From: Sphingomonas azotifigens NBRC 15497
GTDB lineage: Bacteria; Pseudomonadota; Alphaproteobacteria; Sphingomonadales; Sphingomonadaceae
Length of the DNA: 64,000 bases
Reading direction: 5' to 3'
Assembly: GCF_002091475.1 (NCBI RefSeq)
Contig: NZ_BCTR01000001.1
Span: 248,001-312,000 of the forward strand
Shown here: positions 27,938 through 36,995 of the stretch, piece after piece
How the letters are laid out: each line of letters opens with the position of its first letter
Position numbering within the stretch: position 1 is the first letter of the stretch
Program-made: the position numbers and the translations under genes
Notes under the pieces: generated by a model
Database searches by the model: none
What the model was told of the DNA's origin: nothing
The model's input: the letters and a program-made list of their open reading frames with translations, nothing else

Positions 27938-28437
27938 TGCAGCCGCACCGTTACGGACTGGGTGATCTGCGTGCCGTTCAGCATTCCCCGTGGCAGCATC
28001 AGCGCGCGGTACTGGGTTGAGCCCGTAATCGTCAGGTAATAGCCCGCGGTCGAGCCGGTGGTGGTGCCGGCGCCGCAACTGCCGCCACAGGTCGCGCCGA
28101 CATAGCTGCCGCTCGTCGACAGGCAGGCACAGCTGCGGCTGGTGTTGACGCAAGCGTTGGCGACGCCGTTGCAGGCGATGCTCACCTGCGGCGCGGTCGT
28201 GAGCCTGGCGGCATTCTGCACATAGGTCGGCAGGGTCTGGAACGGCACCGACGTGCGGTTGGCAAAGGCGGAGACCGACGCCGCCGAAACCGACGCCGCC
28301 AGTTGGCTGCGCTGGACGAAATAGCTCGCGACATCCAGCGCCAGCAGCGCAAAGACGAAGAAGAACAGGGTGAGCAAGGCGAACTCGATCGTCGCCGCGC
28401 CCTCTTCGCCGTTTCGGTTATCCACGAAGCGCCTCAT
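27934..28437 (-). CDS. TadE/TadF-like pseudopilin (second gene of Tad-like operon)
   Basis: 167 residues. The leader MRRFVDNRNGEEG is followed by AATIEFALLTLFFFVFALLA, a TadE-type N-terminal helix with the conserved Glu. The exported part is Ser/Thr/Gly/Cys-rich: at least eight Cys cluster around CNGVANACVNTSRSCACLST and ATCGGSCGAG, unusual for a pseudopilin. Four-base overlaps on both sides (28434-28437 and 27934-27937) place it in one operon with the TadG-like and TadE-like genes. A minor pilin or surface component; target unknown. Confidence 0.8.
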   Translation of the reverse strand: MRRFVDNRNGEEGAATIEFALLTLFFFVFALLALDVASYFVQRSQLAASVSAASVSAFANRTSVPFQTLPTYVQNAARLTTAPQVSIACNGVANACVNTSRSCACLSTSGSYVGATCGGSCGAGTTTGSTAGYYLTITGSTQYRALMLPRGMLNGTQITQSVTVRLQ

Positions 28438-30491
28438 CGTACCAGCCCGATCGTCGTGCTGGTGCCGCTGCTGCCGCTGCCGGTGATGCTCGTGCAGGCC
28501 GATCCGGCCGCCGCGCCGCCGGTCGCACTGATCGTCCGCGCGATCAGCATGAAGCATTGCCCGTTCGACAAGGTGGTGTTGCCGCCCGACATGGTGAGAT
28601 CCGAATTGGGCAGGTGGACGGCGCCGACAAAGATGTTCTGCGAGCCCGCCGCCCAACTGGTCGCGCTGCCGGTCAGGCTGTCGATCAGCAGGTCGGCGAG
28701 GGCGCCGCCACTGACGCTGGTCGTGCTCGCGGTCAGATAGGTCTTGGCACCACCGGCGAGGTTGAGCGTGCCGGACAGGATGAACGAGACGTTGATGCCC
28801 GCCATGTCGTACCCGGAGACGCTCACGCCTTCGAGCGTCGACCCATAGGTCTGGTTGGTCACGCTCGATGTGTACGGCCAGGTGGTGCCCCCGGTGCCGT
28901 TGGTGAAGTTGCCCGCGATCGTGTAGCGGCTGGTGCCGAACAGCGCCGAGCCGGCGACGGTGAGGTTGCCCTTGATCAGATGGTTGGCGGTGCGGCCGAA
29001 GACGATGCGGCTGCCGCCCGCAGTGTTGATGTCGCCCCCCGCGCTGAAGGTTCCGTCCCCCATCAGCATCACCGCGCTGCCCGAGAGCGTGATCGCCTTG
29101 CCGTTCGAATCCGCACCGATCCGATAGGCGCCCGCACCCGCCGCGAGCGTGGAGCTGCCGTCGACGCTGATGCCCGAGCGAACGTCGAGATCGCCGGCGC
29201 CCATCTTCAGCCAGCTGCCCCCACCGATGCTGATCGCGCCGAAGCTGTGGTTGCCGGCGCCCAGCGTGAGCGTCGTCCCGCCACTGAGCGACACGGTGCC
29301 GTTGATCGTCACGGGCCCGGCGCCGAAGCTGTTGGTGCCGGCAAAGGTGATCGTGCCGCTGCCGATCGCCAGGCTGCCATCGCCCATCGTCACGCCGCTC
29401 GAGCCGCTGTTGAAGCCGCCATTGACCGAGAGATTGACGTTCCCGAACTTCACCGTCGAGCCGCCGCCGATCGACACGCCATTGGCGACGGTGATCGTCG
29501 ATCCGCTCTGAAACGTGACGTTCAGCCCGCCGTCGATGGTCAGCCGGCCGATGGTGTAGTTGCCGGCCGGGATCACATAGTTGGCCGAGTTGGCGTTCCG
29601 GTAGCCGGCGACGTTGCTGGAGGGCGTCCAGCCGATCACCCAGTCCGCCGCGGCGGGCGTGGTGGGGTTGCCGATCGCGTTGGGGGCGGTACTGGTGCCG
29701 ATGAGCTGGCGGGCGCTGGCGAGATCGGTGTTGTTGGCGAGCGGATCGGCGAGCGGCGTGGCGGCGTTGACGCGCTTGTCGCTGGTTGGAACGTTGGTGT
29801 TCCAGTCCGGATTGGTGAAGCTGCCGGCATAGCGCATCAGCGTCGCGGAAAGCGTGCCGTAATTGTTGCTGATGCTGCCGCTGCCCGAGACGATGTTCTT
29901 CGCCGAAATGCGCGTGCCGTTATTGGCAATGTCGGCAACCGCCGCGACCGAGCAGTCCGGCGTGTCGATGGTCGCGCCGCCGCTGGTGGAAATGCCGGTG
30001 CCGGTGGAGGCGAGCGCCAGAATGCAGGGCGGCGCGATCGGGCTCGCCGTGCTGAGCGCCGCATAGGAGGTGGCGCCGACATTGTAGCTGCCGCGATAGC
30101 CGAGCGCCGTCGCGATCGCGAACGGAACCGGGGTGGTGACGGTGACCTTAACGGCCTTGGCACCCGCGGTCGGCACATCGCTCACCACGCTCGCGGTCAC
30201 CACGGCGTTGGTCATGCCATTCGCCACGGCAAGGTCGCGGGCGGTGGGCTGGAGGATCGCCTCGCTCGAATTGGCGCCCTGATAGGCGAGCGCCGCCGCC
30301 AGCGCGGCGACGTCTGCCGTGCGCTGGTTGCTGATCATCTGGCTATAGCCGCGCGCGAGATCGACCGAGATGGCGGCCACGCCGAGCACGCTCGTCAGCG
30401 ACAGCGCGCCGATCACCGCCACCGCACCGCGCACGTCCCGGGCGAACCCACGGAACGCGTGCGCGAGGACGAGGGGCAGCGACAGGTTCAT
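28434..30491 (-). CDS. TadG-like protein with long beta-helix-like domain
   Basis: 685 residues. Residues about 15-75 (GAVAVIGALSLTSVLGVAAI then DLARGYSQMISNQRTADVAA) are the Tad N-terminal helix found in TadG-like proteins. The next 200 residues contain PPCILALASTGTGISTSGGA, also seen in TadG relatives. From about residue 310 to 610 the protein is a Gly/Ser/Thr-rich array of short strands with an approximate 18-22 residue period (for example SGGTTLTLGAGNHSFGAISI and GGSWLKMGAGDLDVRSGIS), typical of right-handed beta-helices. There is no von Willebrand MIDAS motif. It is first in an operon with two TadE-like genes. Probably a surface-displayed pilus-associated or adhesive protein. Confidence 0.78.
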   Translation of the reverse strand: MNLSLPLVLAHAFRGFARDVRGAVAVIGALSLTSVLGVAAISVDLARGYSQMISNQRTADVAALAAALAYQGANSSEAILQPTARDLAVANGMTNAVVTASVVSDVPTAGAKAVKVTVTTPVPFAIATALGYRGSYNVGATSYAALSTASPIAPPCILALASTGTGISTSGGATIDTPDCSVAAVADIANNGTRISAKNIVSGSGSISNNYGTLSATLMRYAGSFTNPDWNTNVPTSDKRVNAATPLADPLANNTDLASARQLIGTSTAPNAIGNPTTPAAADWVIGWTPSSNVAGYRNANSANYVIPAGNYTIGRLTIDGGLNVTFQSGSTITVANGVSIGGGSTVKFGNVNLSVNGGFNSGSSGVTMGDGSLAIGSGTITFAGTNSFGAGPVTINGTVSLSGGTTLTLGAGNHSFGAISIGGGSWLKMGAGDLDVRSGISVDGSSTLAAGAGAYRIGADSNGKAITLSGSAVMLMGDGTFSAGGDINTAGGSRIVFGRTANHLIKGNLTVAGSALFGTSRYTIAGNFTNGTGGTTWPYTSSVTNQTYGSTLEGVSVSGYDMAGINVSFILSGTLNLAGGAKTYLTASTTSVSGGALADLLIDSLTGSATSWAAGSQNIFVGAVHLPNSDLTMSGGNTTLSNGQCFMLIARTISATGGAAAGSACTSITGSGSSGTSTTIGLVR

Positions 30492-30583
30492 GTCGCCTCC
30501 CTACGGCAGCATGCCTCGCTTTTCCGTTAACGCGCTCCTAAGAAAGCTTGTTTGTTGCCGCAGAAGCTGAGGTCTTCCTGTCC

Positions 30584-31294
30584 ATGTCCACACCCTCTCC
30601 GACGCTCGTGTACCTCTGCGGATTGCTCAGCGACGCGCGGGTCTGGGCGCCCGTAGCGGACGCGCTGCCCGGCCCGATCTTCGCCTTTCCGGGGTTCGAT
30701 TCGCTGGAGACGATGGCGCGATCGGTGCTGGCGCAGACCACAGGGCCACTCGTGCTGGTCGGCCATTCGATGGGCGGCCGGGTCGCGCTCGAGGCGGTTC
30801 GGCAGGCGCCCGACCGGATCGCCGGACTGGTGCTCGCCAATACCGGCGTCCACCCACCGGCGGAAGGCGAGGCGGCCGGGCGGCAGCGGATGATCGACAT
30901 CGCGACGGGGCAGGGCATGGCCGCGCTGGCCGAGGCATGGCTGCCGCCGATGATGGGCGCGGCACCCGCGCGGATCGCAGCGTTGATGCCGTCGCTGCGC
31001 GCGATGGTCGAAGGCCAGGCGCTGGAGGATTATCTCGGGCAGATCGCCGCACTGCTCGGCCGCGCCGATGCCGGCCCCGTGCTGGCGGGCTATGGCGGCC
31101 CGGTCCTGTTGCTGTCCGCCGATGAGGATCGCTGGTCGCCGCCGGCGCAGCACGCGGCGATGCACGCGCTCGCCCCCCATGCCACGATTCGCATCCTGCC
31201 GGGCGCCGGGCACATGCTGCCGGTCGAGGCACCCGATGCGGTCACGGCGGTGCTGCGCGCGTGGCTGGCGGAAAGCGGTCTCGCCGCCGCATAG
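30584..31294 (+). CDS. Alpha/beta hydrolase
   Basis: 236 residues without a signal peptide, so cytoplasmic. The nucleophile elbow is VGHSMGGR with Ser at about residue 62; the acid is probably in LLSADEDRW and the His in LPGAGHMLPVEAPDAV, the normal order of the triad. The family resembles small esterases and lactone or enol-ester hydrolases such as MenH- and PcaD-like proteins, but no pathway partner is near. The ATG at 30584 is preferred; a TTG 36 bases upstream adds a stretch without similarity. It diverges from the TadG-like gene across 92 bases. Confidence 0.83.
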   Translation: MSTPSPTLVYLCGLLSDARVWAPVADALPGPIFAFPGFDSLETMARSVLAQTTGPLVLVGHSMGGRVALEAVRQAPDRIAGLVLANTGVHPPAEGEAAGRQRMIDIATGQGMAALAEAWLPPMMGAAPARIAALMPSLRAMVEGQALEDYLGQIAALLGRADAGPVLAGYGGPVLLLSADEDRWSPPAQHAAMHALAPHATIRILPGAGHMLPVEAPDAVTAVLRAWLAESGLAAA

Positions 31295-31447
31295 ACCCAG
31301 CGCTTTTGGCATCGGGCCGCCTGCGTGTGCAGGTTGTGGGTAGTCATTCGCGTTCACCGCCTTATGGTAGCGCTACCTGTTCGCGCCGACACCGGTGCGA
31401 ACGGTCGCCAAAAGCCAATGCCGCAAAAGCGGATGCGAGGGGATGCG

Positions 31448-33094
31448 ATGAAGATTTCGACGATGGTCGTGGCGGCGATGCTGGCCAGTGCGGCGGCGCC
31501 GGCACTCGCCCAGGCGCCCGCGCGGTTCAGCGACTTCCGCTATGTCGGGCATGCGATGGAGTCGGCCAGGCCGGGACCGGGCGAGTATCGCAACCCGATC
31601 CTGTCGGGCTATTATCCCGATCCTTCGGTCACCCGCGTCGGCAACGACTATTATCTCGTGCTGTCGTCCTTCGCCCATTATCCTGGGCTCCCGATCTTCC
31701 ACTCGAAGGACCTGGTGCACTGGACGCAGATCGCCAACGCGATCGATCGGCCGAGCCAGCTCGATTTCACCGGCATGCGCACCTCGCAGGCGGTGTTCGC
31801 ACCGGACATTTCCTATCACGCCGGCACCTATTACATCGTCAACACCTGCGTCGGCTGCCGCGGCAACTTCGTGATCACCGCCAAGGATCCACGCGGCCCC
31901 TGGTCCGATCCGATCTGGCTGCCATTCGAGGGCATCGATCCCTCGATCACTTGGGAAGGCGACAGGGCCTATATCGTCAACAACCGCGCGCCGGACGAGC
32001 CGCCGCGCTATGACGGCCACCGCGCGATCTGGATCCAGGAATATGACTGGCGCGCCGGCAAGATGGTCGGCCCCAGCACCCAGCTGATCAACGGCGGCGT
32101 CGACATCGCCAGGAAGCCGGTGTGGATCGAGGGACCGCATATCTTCAGGAAGGACGGCTGGTACTATCTCACCGCCGCCGAGGGCGGGACGAGCGTCAAC
32201 CACTCGCAGGTGGTGTTCCGATCGAAGGAGCTGCGCGGGCCCTATCTGCCCTTCGCCGGCAATCCGATCCTGACCCAGCGCGACCTCGACCCCAAGCGGC
32301 CCGACCCCGTCACCTCCACCGGCCATGCGACGCTGGTGCAGACCCAGAAGGGCGACTGGTGGGCGACCTTCCTCGGCGTGCGCCCCTATGCCGACGACTT
32401 CTACAACACCGGCCGCGAGACCTTCCTGCTGCCGGTGACCTGGGCGGACGGCTGGCCGATGATCCTGCCGCACGGCACGCCGGTGCCGCTGGTCGGCAAG
32501 GCGCCCAACCTTCCCACGCAGGCCGCGCCGGCGCTGCCGACCAGCGGCGACTTCCGCTATGTCGACAATTTCGCCGGCAATCGCCTGTCGATGCAGTGGG
32601 TCGGCATCCGCACACCCAAGACGCCCTTCTACAAGGTCGAGCGTGGCGCGCTGGTGATCACCAGGGGTGCCCCGCTGGGGGACCTGCAGCAGGTGCCGGG
32701 CTTTGTCGGCCGCCGCCAGCAGCACGCCAACGCCGATATCAGCGTGACGGTGCGCTATACGCCCGTGAAGGACGGCGATCGCGCCGGCCTCGCGGCGGTG
32801 CAGAGCGACCAGAACCATCTGTTCTTCGGGCTCACCCGCAGGGCCGGCACCCGAACGCTGGCGCTCTACACCACCATCAAGGGCGCGGAGCAGCTGGTCG
32901 CCTCGACCCCGTTGCCGGGAACGGCGCCGGTGACGCTGACCCTGGTCCTCCGCGGCGGCAAGATTCGGTTCGACTATCGCGCCGGCAGCGGCCTCAAGAC
33001 GCTGAAATACGACGTCGACGGCCGCTTCCTCAGCACCCATGAAGCCGGCGGGTTCGTCGGCACGATCATCGGCCCGATGGCGGTGACGCGGTGA
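31448..33094 (+). CDS. Glycoside hydrolase family 43, exported
   Basis: 548 residues with signal peptide MKISTMVVAAMLASAAAPAL. The N-terminal five-bladed propeller carries the general base Asp in GYYPDPS (D58), APDISYHAGTYYIV in the second blade and the general acid Glu in WIEGPHIF (E228). The C-terminal part from about residue 370 (FAGNRLSMQWVGIRTPKTPF, then VGRRQQHANADISVTVRY) is the concanavalin-like beta-xylosidase C2 domain. Expected activities are beta-xylosidase or alpha-L-arabinofuranosidase on xylan fragments. AGGGG lies just upstream of the ATG. Its stop overlaps the next GH43 gene (TGATG), so the pair is co-translated. Confidence 0.9.
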   Translation: MKISTMVVAAMLASAAAPALAQAPARFSDFRYVGHAMESARPGPGEYRNPILSGYYPDPSVTRVGNDYYLVLSSFAHYPGLPIFHSKDLVHWTQIANAIDRPSQLDFTGMRTSQAVFAPDISYHAGTYYIVNTCVGCRGNFVITAKDPRGPWSDPIWLPFEGIDPSITWEGDRAYIVNNRAPDEPPRYDGHRAIWIQEYDWRAGKMVGPSTQLINGGVDIARKPVWIEGPHIFRKDGWYYLTAAEGGTSVNHSQVVFRSKELRGPYLPFAGNPILTQRDLDPKRPDPVTSTGHATLVQTQKGDWWATFLGVRPYADDFYNTGRETFLLPVTWADGWPMILPHGTPVPLVGKAPNLPTQAAPALPTSGDFRYVDNFAGNRLSMQWVGIRTPKTPFYKVERGALVITRGAPLGDLQQVPGFVGRRQQHANADISVTVRYTPVKDGDRAGLAAVQSDQNHLFFGLTRRAGTRTLALYTTIKGAEQLVASTPLPGTAPVTLTLVLRGGKIRFDYRAGSGLKTLKYDVDGRFLSTHEAGGFVGTIIGPMAVTR

Positions 33095-34632
33095 TGCGGC
33101 GCGCACTGCTCGCCGCCGCCCTGCTGCTGCCCGCCACCGCCGCCGCGCAGGTCTGGCGCTCGGACCAGGGCGACGGCAGCTATCGCAACCCGCCGCTCAA
33201 TGCCGACTATCCCGATCCCGACATCATCCGCGTCGGCAGCGACTTCTATTTCGCCAGCACCACCTTCGCCAATGTGCCGGGGCTGACGCTGCTCCACTCG
33301 CGCGACCTGGTGAACTGGGACATCCTGAGCCACGTCATTCCCCGGCTCGACGGTCTCGCCGCCTTCGATCTGCAGGATGGCGGCGCCTATCGCGGCGGAG
33401 TCTATGCGCCGAGCCTTCGCTACCATGCCGGCATGTTCTATCTGGCGGTAACGCCGATCCGGCAGAACACCCGCATCTACCGCGCCACCAGCCCGCGCGG
33501 GCCGTGGACCTATGTCGCGCTCGACCGCGCCGCCTTCGATCCCGCGCTGTTCTTCGACGATGACGGGCAGGTCTATCTGCTGACCTCGATCGGCACCGAC
33601 GGCACGATCACGCTCCACACGCTCGACAAGACCCTGTCGCGGATCACCGCCAGCCGGGTGATCTACTACAACAAGGGTGCCGAGGGATCGAAGCTGCTCA
33701 AGCGCAACGGCTGGTATTATCTATTCAATTCGATCCCCAACAAGCTCGCGCTGACCGTCTCGCGGGCGCGCACGCTCGACGGACCATGGGAGACCCGGCC
33801 GCAGATCGACGACACCACCGGCGGTCACCAGGGCGCGCTGGTCGACCTTGCCGATGGCCGCGACGTCGGATTCGTGATGCGCGATTCCGGCCCGATCGGC
33901 CGCGTCACCAATATCAGCCCGGTCTTCTGGCGCGACGGCTGGCCGGTCTGGGGCACCCCCGCTGCGCCCGGCCGGGTGCCCGAGCGGGCGCGCAAGCCGA
34001 TCCAGGGCCGTCGCTTCCTCGAACCGCCCGCGTCGGACGACTTCGCGGCCGCCACGCTCGGCCGCCAGTGGCAGTGGAACCACAATCCGCTCGATCGCTA
34101 TTGGTCGCTTACCGCCCGGCGCGGCTGGCTGCGGCTGCGCGCGGCGCCCGCCGACCAGCTCTGGTGGGCGCGCAACACGCTGGTGCAGAAGGGGCAGGCG
34201 CCCCGCGCGCGCGGGGAAGTCGTGGTCGATCCCGCCGGCATTCGGCCGGGCGATGTCTGCGGCTTCGGCACCTTCGGCAAGTTCAGCGCCGAGATCGCGG
34301 TGGTCGGCCAGCCGGACGGCAGCCGGGCCCTGTCGATGCGGGTCACCGAATCCACCGCCGGCGGGCCGAAGATCGAGGTGCGCGTGGCGACGGTCCCGAC
34401 CCGGGCGCCGCGCCTGTGGCTGCGCACCGACATGGACTTCACCGCCGCGACCGCGCTGCTCTCGTACAGCGAGGATGGCCGGCGCTTCACCCCGCTCGGC
34501 GGCACGGTGCCGCTGGTCTATGACTGGCGGAGCGGCACTTTCCAGGGCGTACAGTTCGCATTGTCCTGCTTCAACCCGGGCACGAACGGCGGCGCACTGG
34601 ATATCGATCGCTTCACGCTGTCCCGCTTCTAG
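33094..34632 (+). CDS. Glycoside hydrolase family 43, exported (second copy)
   Basis: 512 residues; leader MRRALLAAALLLPATAAAQV. The catalytic base Asp is in NADYPDPDIIRVGSDFYFAS (D41) and the acid Glu in AEGSKLLKRNGWYYLF (E197). The catalytic domain is followed by a beta-xylosidase C2-type domain (DDFAAATLGRQWQWNHNPLD onward). It differs clearly from the preceding GH43 in both halves, so the two belong to different subfamilies and probably remove different linkages. The start is ATG 33094, overlapping the previous stop by one base; GTG 33091 is an alternative. Confidence 0.9.
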   Translation: MRRALLAAALLLPATAAAQVWRSDQGDGSYRNPPLNADYPDPDIIRVGSDFYFASTTFANVPGLTLLHSRDLVNWDILSHVIPRLDGLAAFDLQDGGAYRGGVYAPSLRYHAGMFYLAVTPIRQNTRIYRATSPRGPWTYVALDRAAFDPALFFDDDGQVYLLTSIGTDGTITLHTLDKTLSRITASRVIYYNKGAEGSKLLKRNGWYYLFNSIPNKLALTVSRARTLDGPWETRPQIDDTTGGHQGALVDLADGRDVGFVMRDSGPIGRVTNISPVFWRDGWPVWGTPAAPGRVPERARKPIQGRRFLEPPASDDFAAATLGRQWQWNHNPLDRYWSLTARRGWLRLRAAPADQLWWARNTLVQKGQAPRARGEVVVDPAGIRPGDVCGFGTFGKFSAEIAVVGQPDGSRALSMRVTESTAGGPKIEVRVATVPTRAPRLWLRTDMDFTAATALLSYSEDGRRFTPLGGTVPLVYDWRSGTFQGVQFALSCFNPGTNGGALDIDRFTLSRF

Positions 34633-34664
34633 AACGGGCACGCCATCGACTGGAGAGGATCGCC

Positions 34665-36995
34665 ATGGACTGGACCCGTCGCGAAACCATGACCGCGCTC
34701 GCCGCGGGCCCGATGGCGCTGTCGCTGGAGGCAGCAGCAACCGAGGCCCCGGCGGCGGCGCCGCTACTCTGGTACCGGCAGCCCGCGACCAAATGGACCG
34801 AGGCGCTGCCGGTCGGCAACGGCCGGCTCGGCGCGATGGTGTTCGGCGGCACCGATGTCGAGCGGCTCCAGCTCAACGAGGGGACGCTGTGGGCAGGCGG
34901 GCCCTATGATCCGGTCAATCCGAAGGCCCGGGAGGCGCTTGCGAAGGTCCGCGCCCTGGTGTTCGACGGCAAGATTGCCGAGGCCGAGGCGCTGACCAAC
35001 GACGCGCTGCTCGGACGCCCCAAGACGCAGATGCCGTACCAGGCGCTCGGCAATCTCCTGCTGCGGTCCCCGGGCCTGGGCGACGCGCAGGGCTATCGCC
35101 GCGAGCTCGATCTGGATGCGGCAGTCGCAACGACGCGCTTCACCGCGAACGGCGTCGAGCATGTGCGCCGGGTGGTCGCCTCGGTGCCCGATCAGCTGAT
35201 CGCGGTGCGGATCGAGGCATCGGGCAAGGGCAAGCTCGAGCTCGATCTCGCGCTGGACAGCCCGCATGCGGGTGCCACCCTGGCAGCGGCAAGCCCGGAC
35301 CAGCTGCTGCTGACCGGCCATAACGGCGCGTCCGCAGGGGTCGACGGCGCCCTGCGTTTCGCCGCACGACTGCTCGTGCAGCCCGAGGGCGGCCGGGTTG
35401 CGGCGAGCGATCACGGTATCGCCGTCCGCGGCGCCGATTCAGTGACGCTGTTGCTGGCCATGGCGACCAGCTTCCGCCGCTTCGACGATGTCTCGGGCAA
35501 CCCCGAAGCGCTGACGGCCGCGACGCTGGCGGCGGCGCGGCGCAAGTCGTTCCAGCGGATCGCGGCCGATGCCAGCGCGGCGCATCGCCGGCTGTTCCGG
35601 CGGGTCACCCTCGATCTCGGCACGACGGAAGCGGCGGCAGAGCCGACCGACCTGCGCGTCCGGCAATCGCAGACCCGCGCCGATCCGGCGCTCGCCGCGC
35701 TCTATTTCGCCTATGCTCGCTACCTGCTGATCGCCTGCTCGCAGCCGGGCGGCCAGCCGGCGACGCTGCAGGGGCTGTGGAACGACAGCCTCGCCCCGCC
35801 CTGGGGCTCGAAATACACGGTGAACATCAATACCGAGATGAACTATTGGCCCGCCCACAGCACCAACCTCACCGAATGCGCCGCGCCGCTGGTGACGCTG
35901 GTGCGTGAACTGGCGATCACCGGCGCGCGCACCGCGCGGGAGATGTACGGCGCGCGCGGCTGGGTGTGCCACCACAACACCGATGGCTGGCGCGCCACCG
36001 CGCCGATCGACGGCGCCGCCTGGGGCATGTGGCCGACCGGCGGAGCCTGGCTCTGCACGCATCTGTGGGAGCAGTATGACTATACGCGCGACCGAGCGTT
36101 CCTCGCCTCGGTCTACCCGCTGATGGCCGGATCGGCGCGGTTCTTCCTCGATACGCTGGTGCAGGATCCGCGCACCGGCCATCTGGTGACCAACCCCTCA
36201 ATCAGCCCGGAGAACCAGCATGGCCATGGTGGCGCGCTGTGCGCCGGGCCGACGATGGACATGGCGATCCTGCGCGACCTGTTCGCCCAGACCGCAAAGG
36301 CGGCGACGATCCTCGGGATCGATTCCGGCATGGTCGCGGAGCTGCGCGCCGCCGCCGCCCGACTGGCGCCCTATCGCATCGGCCGCCAGGGCCAGCTGCA
36401 GGAATGGCAGGAGGACTGGGACGCCGATGCCCCCGAACAGCAGCATCGCCACGTCTCGCACCTCTATGGCCTCTATCCCTCGCACCAGATCAGCGTCGCG
36501 GGCACGCCCGATCTCGCTGCAGCGGCGCGGCGCTCGCTCGAGACTCGCGGCGATCGCGCGACCGGCTGGGCGACGGCCTGGCGGATCAACCTCTGGGCGC
36601 GGCTGCGCGACGGGGACCGCGCGCATGCCATCCTCAACTTCCTGCTGGGGCCGGAGCGCACCTATCCCAATCTGTTCGACGCGCACCCGCCGTTCCAGAT
36701 CGACGGCAATTTCGGCGGCGCGGCGGGGATTGTCGAGATGCTGCTCTACAGCGCGGGCGACACGATCGAGCTGCTCCCGGCGTTGCCGACAGCCTGGCCG
36801 ACGGGCAGCGCCACCGGCCTGCGCGCCCGCGGCGCCTGCACGGTCGATCTCCACTGGCGCGACGGACGCCTGGCCCGTGCCGTGCTGCTGCCCGAGCGGA
36901 GCGGCACACGCGAGGTGCGATGCGGTGGAGAGCGGCGCACCGTCCGGCTGGTCGCCGGCCGCCGCCTCGTGCTGGAGGGGCCGAAGCTCGGCTAG
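34665..36995 (+). CDS. Glycoside hydrolase family 95 (alpha-L-fucosidase/galactosidase type), exported
   Basis: 776 residues. A twin-arginine-like leader (DWTRRETMTALAAGPMALSL) suggests export. The family start is AAPLLWYRQPATKWTEALPV followed by NGRLGAMVFGGTDVERLQLN. Catalytic residues known from bifidobacterial AfcA are conserved: the NxN pair in NINTEMNYW (N387 and N389), the general acid in SPENQH (E516) and the Asp in FQIDGNFGGAAG (D680). Family activities are inverting alpha-1,2-L-fucosidase and alpha-L-galactosidase, both acting on xyloglucan side chains. GGAGAGG six bases upstream supports the start. It follows the GH43 pair by 32 bases, so one operon is likely. Confidence 0.92.
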   Translation: MDWTRRETMTALAAGPMALSLEAAATEAPAAAPLLWYRQPATKWTEALPVGNGRLGAMVFGGTDVERLQLNEGTLWAGGPYDPVNPKAREALAKVRALVFDGKIAEAEALTNDALLGRPKTQMPYQALGNLLLRSPGLGDAQGYRRELDLDAAVATTRFTANGVEHVRRVVASVPDQLIAVRIEASGKGKLELDLALDSPHAGATLAAASPDQLLLTGHNGASAGVDGALRFAARLLVQPEGGRVAASDHGIAVRGADSVTLLLAMATSFRRFDDVSGNPEALTAATLAAARRKSFQRIAADASAAHRRLFRRVTLDLGTTEAAAEPTDLRVRQSQTRADPALAALYFAYARYLLIACSQPGGQPATLQGLWNDSLAPPWGSKYTVNINTEMNYWPAHSTNLTECAAPLVTLVRELAITGARTAREMYGARGWVCHHNTDGWRATAPIDGAAWGMWPTGGAWLCTHLWEQYDYTRDRAFLASVYPLMAGSARFFLDTLVQDPRTGHLVTNPSISPENQHGHGGALCAGPTMDMAILRDLFAQTAKAATILGIDSGMVAELRAAAARLAPYRIGRQGQLQEWQEDWDADAPEQQHRHVSHLYGLYPSHQISVAGTPDLAAAARRSLETRGDRATGWATAWRINLWARLRDGDRAHAILNFLLGPERTYPNLFDAHPPFQIDGNFGGAAGIVEMLLYSAGDTIELLPALPTAWPTGSATGLRARGACTVDLHWRDGRLARAVLLPERSGTREVRCGGERRTVRLVAGRRLVLEGPKLG

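Noticed and set aside
28434..30491. An autotransporter adhesin
   Set aside because: There is no C-terminal barrel or YadA-type anchor; the N-terminal Tad helix and operon partners fit a pseudopilin-like protein better.
31448..36995. A Bacteroidetes-type polysaccharide utilisation locus
   Set aside because: No SusD-like lipoprotein or SusC-type receptor is present; the receptors in this window are of the proteobacterial kind and are not adjacent.
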